In this document: piece after piece, positions 8,542 through 17,914 of the stretch
How positions within the stretch are numbered: the first letter of the stretch is position 1
Layout: every line of letters begins with the position of its first letter
Source of the DNA: CAKRJP01 sp963597615
GTDB taxonomy: Bacteria; Bacillota; Clostridia; Lachnospirales; Lachnospiraceae
Direction of reading: 5' to 3'
DNA length: 64,000 nt
NCBI GenBank assembly: GCA_963597615.1
Contig: CAVBQS010000010.1
Coordinates: 124,001-188,000 of the forward strand
Notes under the pieces: generated by a model
The model's database searches: none
The model's input: only the letters and a program-made list of their open reading frames with translations
Told to the model about the DNA's origin: nothing
Position numbers and translations under genes: made by a program

Positions 8542-9834
8542 TTAAGTGCGGTCCGATAGTTCTTTCATTACATCTTCCCAGGTTATTCCTTTTTCAACCA
8601 TCAGGACCATCATATCGTAGAGAAGATCTCCCAGCTCGTATTTAAGTTCATCCTGGGCCGGATTTTTTGCCGCAACAATAACTTCCACGGCTTCCTCTCC
8701 CATTTTCTTTAAAATACTGTCAATTCCCTTTTCAAAAAGAAAGGTATTATAAGACTCTGCTTTTGGATGCAGCTTATCTTCTGCTATCCTCTGATAAAGG
8801 GCCTCAAAAATCTTCTTGGGATTTTTTACTTCCTGGTCCTCTCCTGCTAATGGGGTAAAGAAACAGGTTGGATTACCAGTGTGACAAGCCGCCCCTACCT
8901 GATCAACCTTAGCTAAGATGGTATCATAATCACAGTCAATGGTTAAGGACTTTACATACTGATAATGGCCACTGGTTTCTCCCTTAATCCACAACTGCTG
9001 TCTACTACGGCTATAATAAGTCATTCTACCAGATTTAATGGTATGATAATAGGCCTCTTCGTTCATATAAGCCAGCATAAGGATTTCATTGGTTACATAA
9101 TGCTGAACAATAACAGGAATCAAGCCCTGGTCATTTAGCTTAAACAGGGAAAATTCCATGCTGGTTTCAAAGGAACTCATTTTTATATTCCTCTGACCAC
9201 ATTTTCTTTTAAATTTCTTTAAATTACGTCCCAATTCACTGACGTAACTTCCAGACAGTCCCTTCACTCCCTTGGATTTAAGAATTCCCATTAGTTCCTC
9301 TTCCTCTGTAGAATCTGTAATCACCACATAAGGAATGTCCGTTACATTTGTTACGGAATTCATATCCGGAAGTCCCATAAATATAATCTCGCTGGAATAT
9401 TGTTTTATGGTATTTAAATGCTTAAATAATCCATCAAAATCGTATAAAAGAACTGCAATTTTTTCACTGCCAAAGCGCTTGTAAGCATCTGCAATAAGGG
9501 AAACATTCTCTGGTTTTGAGAAATTTAAAATCACTCGCTTGGCACCGGTATATAATGCCCGCTTTACATCCTCCTGATCACAGATGTGACCCCCAACAGC
9601 TGTAGGGATATGAATTTTTCGATTGATCTGTTTAATAAGATCAATATGATATTCATGTTCCTCCTCAGATGTGGCCAGGTCCAAAATCAAAAGTTCGTCG
9701 GCCCCATGTTTACTGTAGGATCTGGCAAGTCCAATTACCTCATCGGAAATTACCGTATCATCGTCGAACCATTTCACTGCCTTGCCATTCTTAATAAACA
9801 TACATGGAATCAGTCTCTTATAATTCATAGCCAT
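8542..9834 (-). CDS. hisI: HisIE bifunctional enzyme with extra N-terminal HisF/HisA-like domain
   Basis: The C-terminal half is HisIE, catalysing steps 2 and 3 of histidine synthesis. The PR-AMP cyclohydrolase part is at about 225-330 (YYSRSRQQLWIKGETSGH, DCDYD, ACHTGNPTCF, with zinc-binding Cys) and the PR-ATP pyrophosphatase part at about 338-428 (KKMGEEAVEVIVAAK, ELGDLLYDMM). Usual HisIE is about 200-220 residues. The extra 215 residues resemble the HisF/HisA barrel: LIPCMFIKNGKAVK, ADELLILDL, IPTAVGG. The Asp of the HisF motif CLDVKDG is replaced by Phe13, so this domain looks inactive as cyclase or isomerase. AGGAGG is 7 bases before the ATG. It is the last gene of the his operon, 11 bases after hisB; true hisF, hisA, hisH and hisC are not in the window. 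Confidence 0.93.
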   Translation of the reverse strand: MAMNYKRLIPCMFIKNGKAVKWFDDDTVISDEVIGLARSYSKHGADELLILDLATSEEEHEYHIDLIKQINRKIHIPTAVGGHICDQEDVKRALYTGAKRVILNFSKPENVSLIADAYKRFGSEKIAVLLYDFDGLFKHLNTIKQYSSEIIFMGLPDMNSVTNVTDIPYVVITDSTEEEELMGILKSKGVKGLSGSYVSELGRNLKKFKRKCGQRNIKMSSFETSMEFSLFKLNDQGLIPVIVQHYVTNEILMLAYMNEEAYYHTIKSGRMTYYSRSRQQLWIKGETSGHYQYVKSLTIDCDYDTILAKVDQVGAACHTGNPTCFFTPLAGEDQEVKNPKKIFEALYQRIAEDKLHPKAESYNTFLFEKGIDSILKKMGEEAVEVIVAAKNPAQDELKYELGDLLYDMMVLMVEKGITWEDVMKELSDRT

Positions 9835-9845
9835 ATTACTTCCTC

Positions 9846-10433
9846 CTAAAGGCTACCTTTGGTACTCCAGGTACCGGTAATTCTAGGCTCCTCCATGGTT
9901 GCCATATCAAGAGCCTTTCCAAAGGCCTTAAATAAAGCCTCTGTTTTGTGGTGATCATTTTCACCATCCATGATCTTCAAGTGAAGATTGATCATTGCAC
10001 TGTAAGAAACCGCATAAAAAAATTCTTTTACCATCTGGGTATCCATAGTTCCCATCATAGGTGCATCAAAGCTTGCATCAAATTTAAGGTAAGGTCTTCC
10101 CGAAAGATCCACTGCACACAAGGCTAAAGTCTCATCCATAGGAAGGATAAAATATCCAAAGCGTTTGATTCCCGCCTTATCTCCAAGGGCCTGCAAAATT
10201 GCCTGGCCAAGTACGATTCCTGTATCTTCTATAGTGTGGTGAGCATCTACTTCCAGATCTCCTCTCACCATTACCGTAAGGTCAAAAAGACCATGCTTTG
10301 CAAATCCTGTTAACATATGGTCAAAAAATCCAACCCCTGTATCAATATCACTTTTTCCTATACCATCTAGGTTAATGGTTACTGAGATATCTGTCTCCTT
10401 GGTACTTCTTTTACAAGTCGCGATTCTCTCCAT
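9846..10433 (-). CDS. hisB: Imidazoleglycerol-phosphate dehydratase
   Basis: It dehydrates imidazole-glycerol phosphate to imidazole-acetol phosphate, step 6 of histidine synthesis, using two manganese ions. At 195 residues it is the monofunctional form, without the phosphatase domain of E. coli HisB. Metal-binding motifs are visible: DTGVGFFDHML near 32-42, DAHHTIEDTG near 61-70 and ENDHHKTEALFKAFG near 158-172. GGGAGG precedes the ATG. It lies 15 bases after hisD and 11 bases before hisIE in the same operon. Confidence 0.97.
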   Translation of the reverse strand: MERIATCKRSTKETDISVTINLDGIGKSDIDTGVGFFDHMLTGFAKHGLFDLTVMVRGDLEVDAHHTIEDTGIVLGQAILQALGDKAGIKRFGYFILPMDETLALCAVDLSGRPYLKFDASFDAPMMGTMDTQMVKEFFYAVSYSAMINLHLKIMDGENDHHKTEALFKAFGKALDMATMEEPRITGTWSTKGSL

Positions 10434-10448
10434 TCTAGGCTTCCTCCC

Positions 10449-11738
10449 TTACTCGAATCTTACTTTAATGGAATTAGCGTGAGCGGTAAGCTGCTCTGCC
10501 TCTGCAAATTTCTCAATATCTGTGTGAATTTCTTCCAGAGCATTTCTTGAATAAGAAATAATACTGGATTTCTTAATAAAATCATCCACAGACAAGGGAG
10601 AAAAGAACTTAGCTGTTCCATTGGTAGGAAGTACATGGTTTGGTCCTGCAAAATAATCTCCCAAAGGCTCGCTGGAGTACTCTCCAATAAAGATGGCCCC
10701 GGCATTTCTGATTTTTGTCATAACATCAAAAGGATTCGCTGTCTGGATCTCCAAATGCTCTGAAGCAATTTCATTGGCAATTTCTATAGCAGCATCCATA
10801 TCTTCTGCCACTAAAATATAGCCATAATTTTCCAGAGATTTGCTAATAATATCTTTTCTTGAAAGCTCTTCTACGAACTGATCTACTTGCTCAGAAACTT
10901 TTTTTGCAATGTCATCGCTGGTGGTTACTAAAATAGCAGAAGCCAGCTCGTCGTGCTCTGCCTGAGAAAGTAAGTCTGCTGCCACATATCTTGGATTTGC
11001 CGTCTCATCTGCAATTACAAGAATCTCACTAGGTCCCGCAATGGCATCAATACTTACATGACCGTAAACTGCCTTTTTTGCCAAGGCCACATAGATATTT
11101 CCAGGACCTACGATCTTATCTACCTTCGGAATGGTCTCAGTTCCATAAGCTAAAGCACCAATTGCCTGGGCTCCTCCTACCTTGTAAATTGCTGTAGCAC
11201 CGGCTTCATTGGCCGCTACTAAGGTATTAGGGTTAACCTTGCCGTCTTTTCCCGGAGGGGTCACCATAATAATCTCTTCTACCCCTGCCACCTTGGCTGG
11301 AAGAATATTCATAAGAACAGAAGAAGGATATACAGCCTTGCCTCCCGGCACATATACACCAACTCTCTGAAGGGCTGTCACCTTCTGTCCTAAAATGGTT
11401 CCGTCCGGCTTGCTGTCAAACCAGCTGTACTGTCTTTGCTTCTCATGGTAGCTACGAATATTAACAAGAGCCTTTCGGATAATTCCAATTAACTCCTCGT
11501 CTACTTTCTCATAGGCTTCTTTAATCTCTGCTTCTGTTACCTTAATGGTGGAAGCATCAATTTTAACCTTGTCAAATTTCTCTGTATAATCAAAAATTGC
11601 CTGATCTTTTTCTTCTTTTACCCGAGATAGGATTTCCTGTACACCTTTTTCATATTGTCCATAATTATTAGGACTTCTCTTTAAAAGATCCTCCAAAAGA
11701 TTCTTCTTTGATTCTGAATTCAAGTGCTGTATTCTCAT
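10449..11738 (-). CDS. hisD: Histidinol dehydrogenase
   Basis: It oxidises L-histidinol to histidine in two NAD-dependent steps, the last in the pathway. The 429-residue length is normal. Signature stretches are YVPGGKAVYPSSVLMN, DKIVGPGNIYVALAK, IDAIAGPSEILV, SQAEHDE with zinc and catalytic residues, and EHLEI near the C-terminus. It sits 17 bases after hisG. No frameshift or missing motif was noticed. Confidence 0.97.
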   Translation of the reverse strand: MRIQHLNSESKKNLLEDLLKRSPNNYGQYEKGVQEILSRVKEEKDQAIFDYTEKFDKVKIDASTIKVTEAEIKEAYEKVDEELIGIIRKALVNIRSYHEKQRQYSWFDSKPDGTILGQKVTALQRVGVYVPGGKAVYPSSVLMNILPAKVAGVEEIIMVTPPGKDGKVNPNTLVAANEAGATAIYKVGGAQAIGALAYGTETIPKVDKIVGPGNIYVALAKKAVYGHVSIDAIAGPSEILVIADETANPRYVAADLLSQAEHDELASAILVTTSDDIAKKVSEQVDQFVEELSRKDIISKSLENYGYILVAEDMDAAIEIANEIASEHLEIQTANPFDVMTKIRNAGAIFIGEYSSEPLGDYFAGPNHVLPTNGTAKFFSPLSVDDFIKKSSIISYSRNALEEIHTDIEKFAEAEQLTAHANSIKVRFE

Positions 11739-11755
11739 GAATATCCCATCCTTTC

Positions 11756-12391
11756 TTACAACTTGGTCTTAAGTCTGGCAATCAAATCATTGATGCGGTC
11801 TGACTCCATACGCATACTTACAGGGTTCACAATCATTCTTGCAGAAAGAGGGCAAACCTCCTCAAGAACTTGCAATCCATTCTCCTTTAAGGTTGAACCG
11901 GTCTCCACAATGTCCACAATCACCTCAGACAGACCTACAATAGGAGCAAGCTCAATAGACCCATTTAACTTAATAATCTCAACGGTCTGATGTTTGATAT
12001 TATAGAAATAATCCTTGGCAATATTAGGATACTTAGTAGCTACACGAATCAATTCATGGTGCTGCAAAAGTGGCATGGCATCCTTATATCCACACACGCA
12101 CATACGGCATTTTCCGTAACCCAAATCCAAGACTTCATGGACTTTTCTGCCTTCCTCTAAAATAGTGTCCTTACCTACAACACCGATATCCGCCGCACCG
12201 TACTCTACATATGTAGGTACGTCAGGACCTTTTGAAAGAAAGAAACGAAGCTTCAGTTCCTCATTGGTAAAAATCAGCTTTCTAGAATTTTTATCCTTCA
12301 TTTCCTCGCAAGTAATCCCGATTTTTTCAAATAGCTCCAGGGTCTGATGGGCAAGACGTCCCTTTCCTAAGGCAAATGTTAAATATCTCAT
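11756..12391 (-). CDS. hisG: ATP phosphoribosyltransferase, short form
   Basis: It joins ATP and PRPP in the first step of histidine synthesis. At 211 residues this is the short HisG, which lacks the C-terminal histidine-binding domain and needs HisZ for activity and feedback; hisZ is the preceding gene, 6 bases upstream. Visible motifs: FALGKGRLAHQTLELF at the N-terminus, YGAADIGVVGKD and the PRPP loop IVDIVETGSTLKENGL. The ribosome binding site AGGAG lies within the end of hisZ, consistent with translational coupling. Confidence 0.97.
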   Translation of the reverse strand: MRYLTFALGKGRLAHQTLELFEKIGITCEEMKDKNSRKLIFTNEELKLRFFLSKGPDVPTYVEYGAADIGVVGKDTILEEGRKVHEVLDLGYGKCRMCVCGYKDAMPLLQHHELIRVATKYPNIAKDYFYNIKHQTVEIIKLNGSIELAPIVGLSEVIVDIVETGSTLKENGLQVLEEVCPLSARMIVNPVSMRMESDRINDLIARLKTKL

Positions 12392-12397
12392 ATGGCA

Positions 12398-13642
12398 TTA
12401 ACTCCTATCTATGGTCTTTCTCTCACCGGTCAAAAGATTTACCATGGTAATATCTCCGGTACTGCAAATGTAAATCAGCTTGCTGGCATAGTACTCATCC
12501 CCGTAGGTTACATAAGATTCCAAAGCCTTGTTGGGATCCTTCTTTAAAAGCTCAGTATTTTTGGCTTTACGACGGAAATCCCTTGCCAGGGAAATGGCTT
12601 CTTTTTGCCTTCCCTCATCGTAGAGAACAATGTAATTCTTTCTGGTATACATAACTCTGGCCTTCTGTCTGGTGAGGGCGTTCATAAGCTCGTCCACCAC
12701 AATGGCAAATCCTACAGAAGGAGATTGTTTACCAAACTTCTCGATCAAATGATCATAACGGCCTCCACGAACTACCGCATCTCCGATTCCATAAGTATAT
12801 CCTCTGAAAACAATTCCGGTATAGTATCCATAGGTTCCTGTCATACTAAGGTCAAAAGTAATAAACTTTTCTACTCCGTATTGTTTCAAAATATTATAAA
12901 TTTGCTCTAGTCTAAGAACCGCCTTAACCCCCTTAGAATTAGGGGCTAAATCTCTAGCTCGCTCTAATATTTCCACACCGCCTACTAGTTGATTTAGGGC
13001 AACGAAGGCTTCTCTGGAGCTTCTCTTTACCTGAATGCTGTCTAAGTAGTCTTCTACGCCGAAGAAATTACGGTTAGCAATCAGCTCTAAGACCCGCTCT
13101 TCTGCATCCTCGTCTAGGGAGGCATCCTCCATAAGGCTCTGGAAAAATTCTACATTTCCTACATTTAGCTGAAATTCCTTTAAGCCTACTGTCAGCATAG
13201 ATTCAATGACCAGAGCAAGCATCTCTGCATCGGCTTCCACAGAATCGTCTCCAATATATTCTGCCCCCATCTGAGTGTTTTCACTTAATCTTCCCTGGTA
13301 CTTACTTTGATTCACAAAGGTATTGCCTGTGTAGCAAAGTCGTATTGGAAGGTCTTCCTCCTGAAAAAGAGTTGCTGCCACCCGGGCGATTGAAGGGGTA
13401 ATATCCGGTCTAAGGGCTAAGGTATTACCATCCTTGTCAAAAAATTTATATAAGTCTTTGGAGGGAATGGTTCCGATTTCCTTACGGAATACGTCGAAAT
13501 ATTCAAACATAGGGGTTTGAATATCGTGGAATCCATAAAGGTGCAAGGCCTTTTTTAACCGTTCCTCCAACTCTAATTTCTTTCCGCATTCTACATTGTA
13601 TATATCACGCACTCCTTCAGGAGTGTGAAGTAGTCTCTTCAT
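12398..13642 (-). CDS. hisZ: ATP phosphoribosyltransferase regulatory subunit
   Basis: HisZ is a histidyl-tRNA-synthetase paralogue that has no aminoacylation role and binds short HisG as a hetero-octamer, giving activity and histidine inhibition. The 414-residue protein shows class II synthetase-like motifs: TPEGVRDIY, FEYFDVF, LRPDITPSIARVAAT (motif 2-like) and YYTGIVFRGYTYG with GGRYDHLIEKFG (motif 3-like). It is the first gene of the operon, behind a strong promoter. The location in front of a short hisG, more than sequence alone, separates it from HisS. Confidence 0.94.
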   Translation of the reverse strand: MKRLLHTPEGVRDIYNVECGKKLELEERLKKALHLYGFHDIQTPMFEYFDVFRKEIGTIPSKDLYKFFDKDGNTLALRPDITPSIARVAATLFQEEDLPIRLCYTGNTFVNQSKYQGRLSENTQMGAEYIGDDSVEADAEMLALVIESMLTVGLKEFQLNVGNVEFFQSLMEDASLDEDAEERVLELIANRNFFGVEDYLDSIQVKRSSREAFVALNQLVGGVEILERARDLAPNSKGVKAVLRLEQIYNILKQYGVEKFITFDLSMTGTYGYYTGIVFRGYTYGIGDAVVRGGRYDHLIEKFGKQSPSVGFAIVVDELMNALTRQKARVMYTRKNYIVLYDEGRQKEAISLARDFRRKAKNTELLKKDPNKALESYVTYGDEYYASKLIYICSTGDITMVNLLTGERKTIDRS

Positions 13643-13700
13643 AACTATAAACCGTCCTCTCCAGCACTTTAGTGTGCTACCATGGTAAAATACCTATCAA

Positions 13701-13729
13701 ATTATAAGCATTTTATAAAGCTTTGTCAA
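13701..13729 (-). promoter_or_regulatory. Promoter of his operon
   Basis: On the minus strand TTGACA (13724-13729), 17 bases, TATAAT (13701-13706), a full consensus match. The leader to hisZ is only about 50 bases and holds small hairpins but no T-box-sized structure. Confidence 0.92.
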
Positions 13730-13753
13730 CCTACATCCTGATCCATCTGTACC

Positions 13754-13787
13754 AAAAAAATCCTGCCAACTTACAGGCTCTTAGGAT
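13754..13787 (-). terminator. Terminator of rluA-recU transcript
   Basis: Outer arms ATCCT/AGGAT (13783-13787 with 13760-13764) and an inner GCC/GGC pair form an interrupted stem overlapping the recU stop codon, followed on the minus strand by seven T. Confidence 0.7.
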
Positions 13788-14323
13788 GGCTCCTCTCGAA
13801 GTTCAAGATCCTTATTCAACAAGTCTAAATAAGGAACGTAAACGCCCCTATTTAAAGAGAAAAAAAAGTCTTCCTGAAGTTCATCCCTTCTAAAGCTTTT
13901 CCGACCTCCAGCTTTTGACCGCTCCCAAAATTTTTTTAATTCTTCATAACGCAAATAATAAAGCTCATTTCTTTTAGAAAAATAAATTAAGATAAAGGCT
14001 ATTCCATCCTGCTTTTCAAAATCCTTCATAAACTCTACCTGGTGTTCATGAATATTTTGTAGGGGAAAAGTATCTGCCACGCATTCTTTGGCATCAAAGC
14101 ACACGGGAATTCCCTGTACAGCTCCAATATAATCAATAGTACTTTTCTGATCAAAATAAGCCAGGGTAATGTGCCTATGGTTCTTGTCGATTCGCACAGG
14201 AGTAATAGGGGTTGGGATTTTTTGCATTAGGGCCAACCCCTTTTCTCTATACCATTCATTGGTGCGATTTACCATATCCTCTAATGTGGAACCTCTAAGT
14301 CCTCTAGAATTCCATGTTGCCAT
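13781..14323 (-). CDS. recU: Holliday junction resolvase RecU
   Basis: RecU cuts four-way DNA junctions during recombination and repair in Firmicutes. The 180-residue protein starts MATWNSRGLRGSTLEDMV, the typical N-terminus, with the nuclease core STIDYIGAVQGIPVCFDAKE (Asp and Glu/Lys metal-site residues) and a C-terminal tail ending VPYLDLL. The start is at the ATG with AGGAG 5 bases upstream; an in-frame ATG at 14347 is less well served. It overlaps the end of the upstream pseudouridine synthase gene by about 43 bases. In Bacillus recU pairs with a penicillin-binding protein gene; that pairing is not seen here. Confidence 0.93.
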   Translation of the reverse strand: MATWNSRGLRGSTLEDMVNRTNEWYREKGLALMQKIPTPITPVRIDKNHRHITLAYFDQKSTIDYIGAVQGIPVCFDAKECVADTFPLQNIHEHQVEFMKDFEKQDGIAFILIYFSKRNELYYLRYEELKKFWERSKAGGRKSFRRDELQEDFFFSLNRGVYVPYLDLLNKDLELREEPS

Positions 14324-15324
14324 TTTGTCTCCTTTGTGATTTTCCAAAATTTTTCCGGAAGAGGGGCCATAAATGTTTTCCCTGACAGATTCTCTAAGGG
14401 CTCTTCCATCTTTGGAAAGCAGATTTCATAAGCATGTAAGAACTGGGATCCTAATCCAAATTTCTTCTTATATTTATCATTGTAAGATTTGTCCCCATAC
14501 TTGTAATCCCCTAAAAGGGGATGGCCTATAGAAGCTAAGTGGGCCCGAATCTGGTGGGTCTTTCCTGTAATCAAATGGACCCTAAGAAGGGTCACATCCT
14601 CATTCCAAGCTAGGGGCATGTATTCTGTCTGAATTTCTTTTCCATTTGCAGAAGCATGATTTCTTATGGTCACGCAATTGGTCTTCTCGTTTTTTTCAAG
14701 GAATCCTTCTACTTTTGCTGGCTTTGTAAGCTTTCCTTTTACCATACAAAGATAATATTTTTTTAGGCTACGATCTTTAAAAATCTCTCCCATCTTCTGA
14801 AGACCTGGCATGGTTTTTCCTGCCACCAAAATTCCACTGGTATTGCGGTCTAAGCGATTGCAGATGGAAGGATGAAAGGTTTGCAAATCCTCTTTTCTTA
14901 TGCTTCCATTTTCCAAAAGGTAGGCCGTCAAATGTTCCACCATAGAAAGATCTGTCGGATTTGCCTTTTGGGAAAGGACTCCCACAGCCTTGTTCATTAA
15001 AAGAATATGATCATCCTCATAAATCACCCTGACAGCTTTTGGATTTCCAAGCTTTCCTGATTTAATCTCTTTCTTAGATACTTCCATAGAATTTACAGAA
15101 TTTTTTCCAAGAAATTTGTTTAAGGTTTCCTCTGAAAAATATAATTTTACAGAATCTCCCTCTGCTAATTTTTCATTTCCAGTAGCCTTTTTATCATTTA
15201 AGACAATGTTTTTCTTCCGGAGCATTTTATAAATAAAGCTCCCTGGTGCTTCCTGCAAATACTTTTTCAAAAGCTTATCCAGTCTCTGACCAGATTCCTT
15301 GCTCGTAATCTTAATCTCTTTCAT
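14281..15324 (-). CDS. RluA-family 23S rRNA pseudouridine synthase with S4 domain
   Basis: The 347-residue protein has an N-terminal S4-like RNA-binding region (QRLDKLLKKYLQE, KNIVLNDKKATG) and an RluA catalytic domain. The catalytic Asp is in SICNRLDRNTSGILVAGK, and the C-terminal signature is GKTHQIRAHLASIGHPLLGD. This layout fits RluC/RluD-type enzymes modifying large-subunit rRNA; the exact target site cannot be read from sequence. It is the first gene of a short transcript with recU, whose start it overlaps. Confidence 0.92.
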   Translation of the reverse strand: MKEIKITSKESGQRLDKLLKKYLQEAPGSFIYKMLRKKNIVLNDKKATGNEKLAEGDSVKLYFSEETLNKFLGKNSVNSMEVSKKEIKSGKLGNPKAVRVIYEDDHILLMNKAVGVLSQKANPTDLSMVEHLTAYLLENGSIRKEDLQTFHPSICNRLDRNTSGILVAGKTMPGLQKMGEIFKDRSLKKYYLCMVKGKLTKPAKVEGFLEKNEKTNCVTIRNHASANGKEIQTEYMPLAWNEDVTLLRVHLITGKTHQIRAHLASIGHPLLGDYKYGDKSYNDKYKKKFGLGSQFLHAYEICFPKMEEPLENLSGKTFMAPLPEKFWKITKETKWQHGILEDLEVPH

Positions 15325-15352
15325 ATAACAAACTAAACCTTCTATCCTAGGT

Positions 15353-15374
15353 AGTGTTTCTACATAGAAACACT
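15353..15374. other. 8-bp perfect inverted repeat at the end of the 15.4-kb gene
   Basis: AGTGTTTC (15353-15360), six-base loop, GAAACACT (15367-15374). It covers the stop codon of the membrane protein gene. No T-run follows on the minus strand, so it is a weak terminator candidate or an RNA-end hairpin. Confidence 0.4.
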
Positions 15375-15938
15375 GAGGAGCAGGTGGCGGATTCCCTTCT
15401 CCTTTCTTCCCTGAGACGTGTTACTGACATCAGCCATACTGTTAAGGCCCTCTGCCCTGCTTAAAAATGCAGTGTAATCATGGAATATTTTCACTGTCAT
15501 CCTTTCATAATTTTCTGATGCCAGCAAATTCTTTAACATGTCTGTCACTGCCTTTTCATCGGTTTTCTCATAAGAGGTATATCCACAAACTACATGGTCA
15601 CTAATTACAATAGCATCTACTTGCATGAGTTTTTCATTACAGGTAAAAATAAGATCGTAGACTGTTACAAGAAGAGAAGCCTTCTCTTTGATCTCTTTCC
15701 CGTAATTTTTGTTGATTCCCTTAAAAGGAAGCATAACAATATATTCCACCAGCATTTTTGCTGCAGGAAGACATCCTACAATGGCTACAATAGTTAAAAT
15801 ATTTTTACGACTTCCTGTCTGCCAGATTCCTATGGCAAACAAGGAAAGCACCACTGCAAACTCTAAAATCGCCCACATAAGATATCTATTTTTACGACGT
15901 CTAATATATCCAGGTCTACCCTTTACTAATTTTTTCAT
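15360..15938 (-). CDS. Conserved small membrane protein of unknown function
   Basis: This 192-residue protein starts with a very basic stretch (GRPGYIRRRKNRY), then two hydrophobic segments near residues 20-40 and 47-67, so the N-terminus is probably cytoplasmic with two membrane passes and a soluble C-terminal domain. The soluble part has no motif I recognise; it contains two Cys in VYDLIFTCNEK and VISDHVVCGY. It lies 11 bases after the YgiQ gene and is probably co-transcribed with it. Confidence 0.65.
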   Translation of the reverse strand: MKKLVKGRPGYIRRRKNRYLMWAILEFAVVLSLFAIGIWQTGSRKNILTIVAIVGCLPAAKMLVEYIVMLPFKGINKNYGKEIKEKASLLVTVYDLIFTCNEKLMQVDAIVISDHVVCGYTSYEKTDEKAVTDMLKNLLASENYERMTVKIFHDYTAFLSRAEGLNSMADVSNTSQGRKEKGIRHLLLSVSM

Positions 15939-15949
15939 CTATTCTTCCC

Positions 15950-17914
15950 TTATGATCGTTTTTTCTTATTTTTTCCAGCATTCTTTGCTGGTTTATTTCT
16001 TCCATCTTCTCTTTTGTTACCAATTTTCTTAGAAGATTTATTTTCCTGAATGTCAGCATGTTTTTTCTTTCCAGACTGATTTTTCTTTCCAGCTTTACCA
16101 TATTTTTCAGAGGACATTTTTCTTGGTGGGATTAGACATTCCTTTCCAAAACCAACAAGATCCATACGGCCTTCTTTTTTTAGGGCCTCCATGACTAAGT
16201 CATAGTTTTTGGGATCCCTATATTGGATCAGGGCTCTCTGCATAGCCTTTTCATGGGGATTTTTAGGGACATAAACCGGCTTCATATTTCTTGGATCTAC
16301 CCCCGTATAGTACATACAGGTGGAAATGGTGGACGGGGTAGGATAAAAGTCCTGTACCTGTTCCGGCATGTAACCCAAATCCCTCAAATGCTCTGCTAGT
16401 TCTATGGCATCGGAAAGCCTTGAGCCTGGATGGGAGGACATTAGATAAGGCACCAGATACTGGTCCATCCCCAGTTCCTTATTTACTTTTTTATACTTTT
16501 CAGTAAAGCTTCGATATACGGAATTTTCCGGTTTTCCCATTAAAGATAAAACATTGTCGGAAACATGTTCCGGCGCTACTTTTAGCTGGCCACTAACATG
16601 GTATTTACATAATTCCCGAATGAAAGTATCATCCTTATCTGCCATAACATAGTCGAATCGAATTCCTGACCGGATAAATACCTTCTTTACACCGGGAACC
16701 TTTCTCAGTTTTCTTAAAAGCCTTACATAATCCTTATGATCCACCCTTAGATTACCGCAAGGTTTGGGGAAGAGGCACTGCTTGTTGCTACAGACCCCCT
16801 TGGTCAATTGTTTCTCACAGGAAGGCTGTCTAAAGTTGGCTGTAGGACCTCCCACATCGTGAATATAGCCCTTAAAGTCCGAATCTCTGGTCATTTCTTC
16901 TGCCTCTTTGATGAGAGACTCATGACTTCTCGTTTGAAGGATCCGGCCTTGATGAAAGGTAAGGGCGCAGAAATTGCAGCCTCCAAAACAGCCTCGGTTA
17001 CTAATGAGACTAAACTTTACCTCTGAAATTGCGGGAACCCCTCCATCCTCTTTGTAGGAAGGATGATAGGTTCTGGTAAATGGAAGTTCATAGACATCAT
17101 CCATTTCCATCTGGGTAAGGGTAGCTGCCGATGGATTTTGCACCACATACAAATGATCCGAGTAGGGCTCTACTAAGCGCTTTCCGGCATTTGGATCCGT
17201 ATTACAATATTGAATATAAAAGCTCTTTGCATAATTTATCTTATCCTTCTGTAAAGAGGGAAAATCAGGCAAGGTAAGAGCATCATAAACACTGTCCAAA
17301 GACTTAGTCTTATAAACTGTCCCCGGAATATAGGTAATATCCTGGACTGCAAGACCTGCGTCTAGGGCCTCTGCAATCTCCACAATGGAATGTTCTCCCA
17401 TACCATAAGAGATTAAGTCAGCCCCAGAATCTAAAAGCACAGACCGCTTTAACTTATCAGACCAATAATCGTAATGGGCCAGTCGCCTTAAGCTAGCCTC
17501 AATTCCCCCAAGAATAATAGGGGTATGCTTATAAGTTTGGCGGATCAGATTGCCGTAAACTACTACTGCATAGTCCGGCCGTTTCCCCATAAGGCCTCCC
17601 GGTGTATAGGCATCCATCCGTCGCCGTTTTTTAGAAACCGAGTAATGATTTACCATAGAATCCATATTTCCAGCGGATACTAAAAATCCAAGCCTTGGTT
17701 CGCCAAAAATAGTAACACTATTCTTATCCTTCCAGTCTGGTTGGGAAATCATGGCCACCTTATAACCTCTAGATTCCAGTATTCTGCTAATAATAGCCGG
17801 GCCAAAGGAAGGGTGGTCCACATAGGCATCCCCTGAAATATATACAAAATCCGGCTGTTTCCAGCCTCTTTCTAGCATTTCTTCTCTTGTTATAGGCAAA
17901 AAATCATGCTTCAT
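15950..17914 (-). CDS. YgiQ-type radical SAM protein
   Basis: The 654-residue protein has an N-terminal UPF0313 region (REEMLERGWKQPDFVYISG, typical of YgiQ), and a radical SAM core with the cluster motif CFGGCNFCAL. A further Cys-rich stretch reads CSNKQCLFPKPC. The last 60 residues are very Lys/Asn-rich and disordered, perhaps for nucleic acid contact. The reaction is not established for this family. Its start overlaps the end of the pseudouridine synthase gene by 11 bases, so the two are translationally coupled. Confidence 0.92.
   Translation of the reverse strand: MKHDFLPITREEMLERGWKQPDFVYISGDAYVDHPSFGPAIISRILESRGYKVAMISQPDWKDKNSVTIFGEPRLGFLVSAGNMDSMVNHYSVSKKRRRMDAYTPGGLMGKRPDYAVVVYGNLIRQTYKHTPIILGGIEASLRRLAHYDYWSDKLKRSVLLDSGADLISYGMGEHSIVEIAEALDAGLAVQDITYIPGTVYKTKSLDSVYDALTLPDFPSLQKDKINYAKSFYIQYCNTDPNAGKRLVEPYSDHLYVVQNPSAATLTQMEMDDVYELPFTRTYHPSYKEDGGVPAISEVKFSLISNRGCFGGCNFCALTFHQGRILQTRSHESLIKEAEEMTRDSDFKGYIHDVGGPTANFRQPSCEKQLTKGVCSNKQCLFPKPCGNLRVDHKDYVRLLRKLRKVPGVKKVFIRSGIRFDYVMADKDDTFIRELCKYHVSGQLKVAPEHVSDNVLSLMGKPENSVYRSFTEKYKKVNKELGMDQYLVPYLMSSHPGSRLSDAIELAEHLRDLGYMPEQVQDFYPTPSTISTCMYYTGVDPRNMKPVYVPKNPHEKAMQRALIQYRDPKNYDLVMEALKKEGRMDLVGFGKECLIPPRKMSSEKYGKAGKKNQSGKKKHADIQENKSSKKIGNKREDGRNKPAKNAGKNKKKRS

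Noticed and set aside
13643..13700. T-box or histidine leader before hisZ
   Set aside because: About 50 bases of leader, no His-codon peptide and only small hairpins without a terminator.
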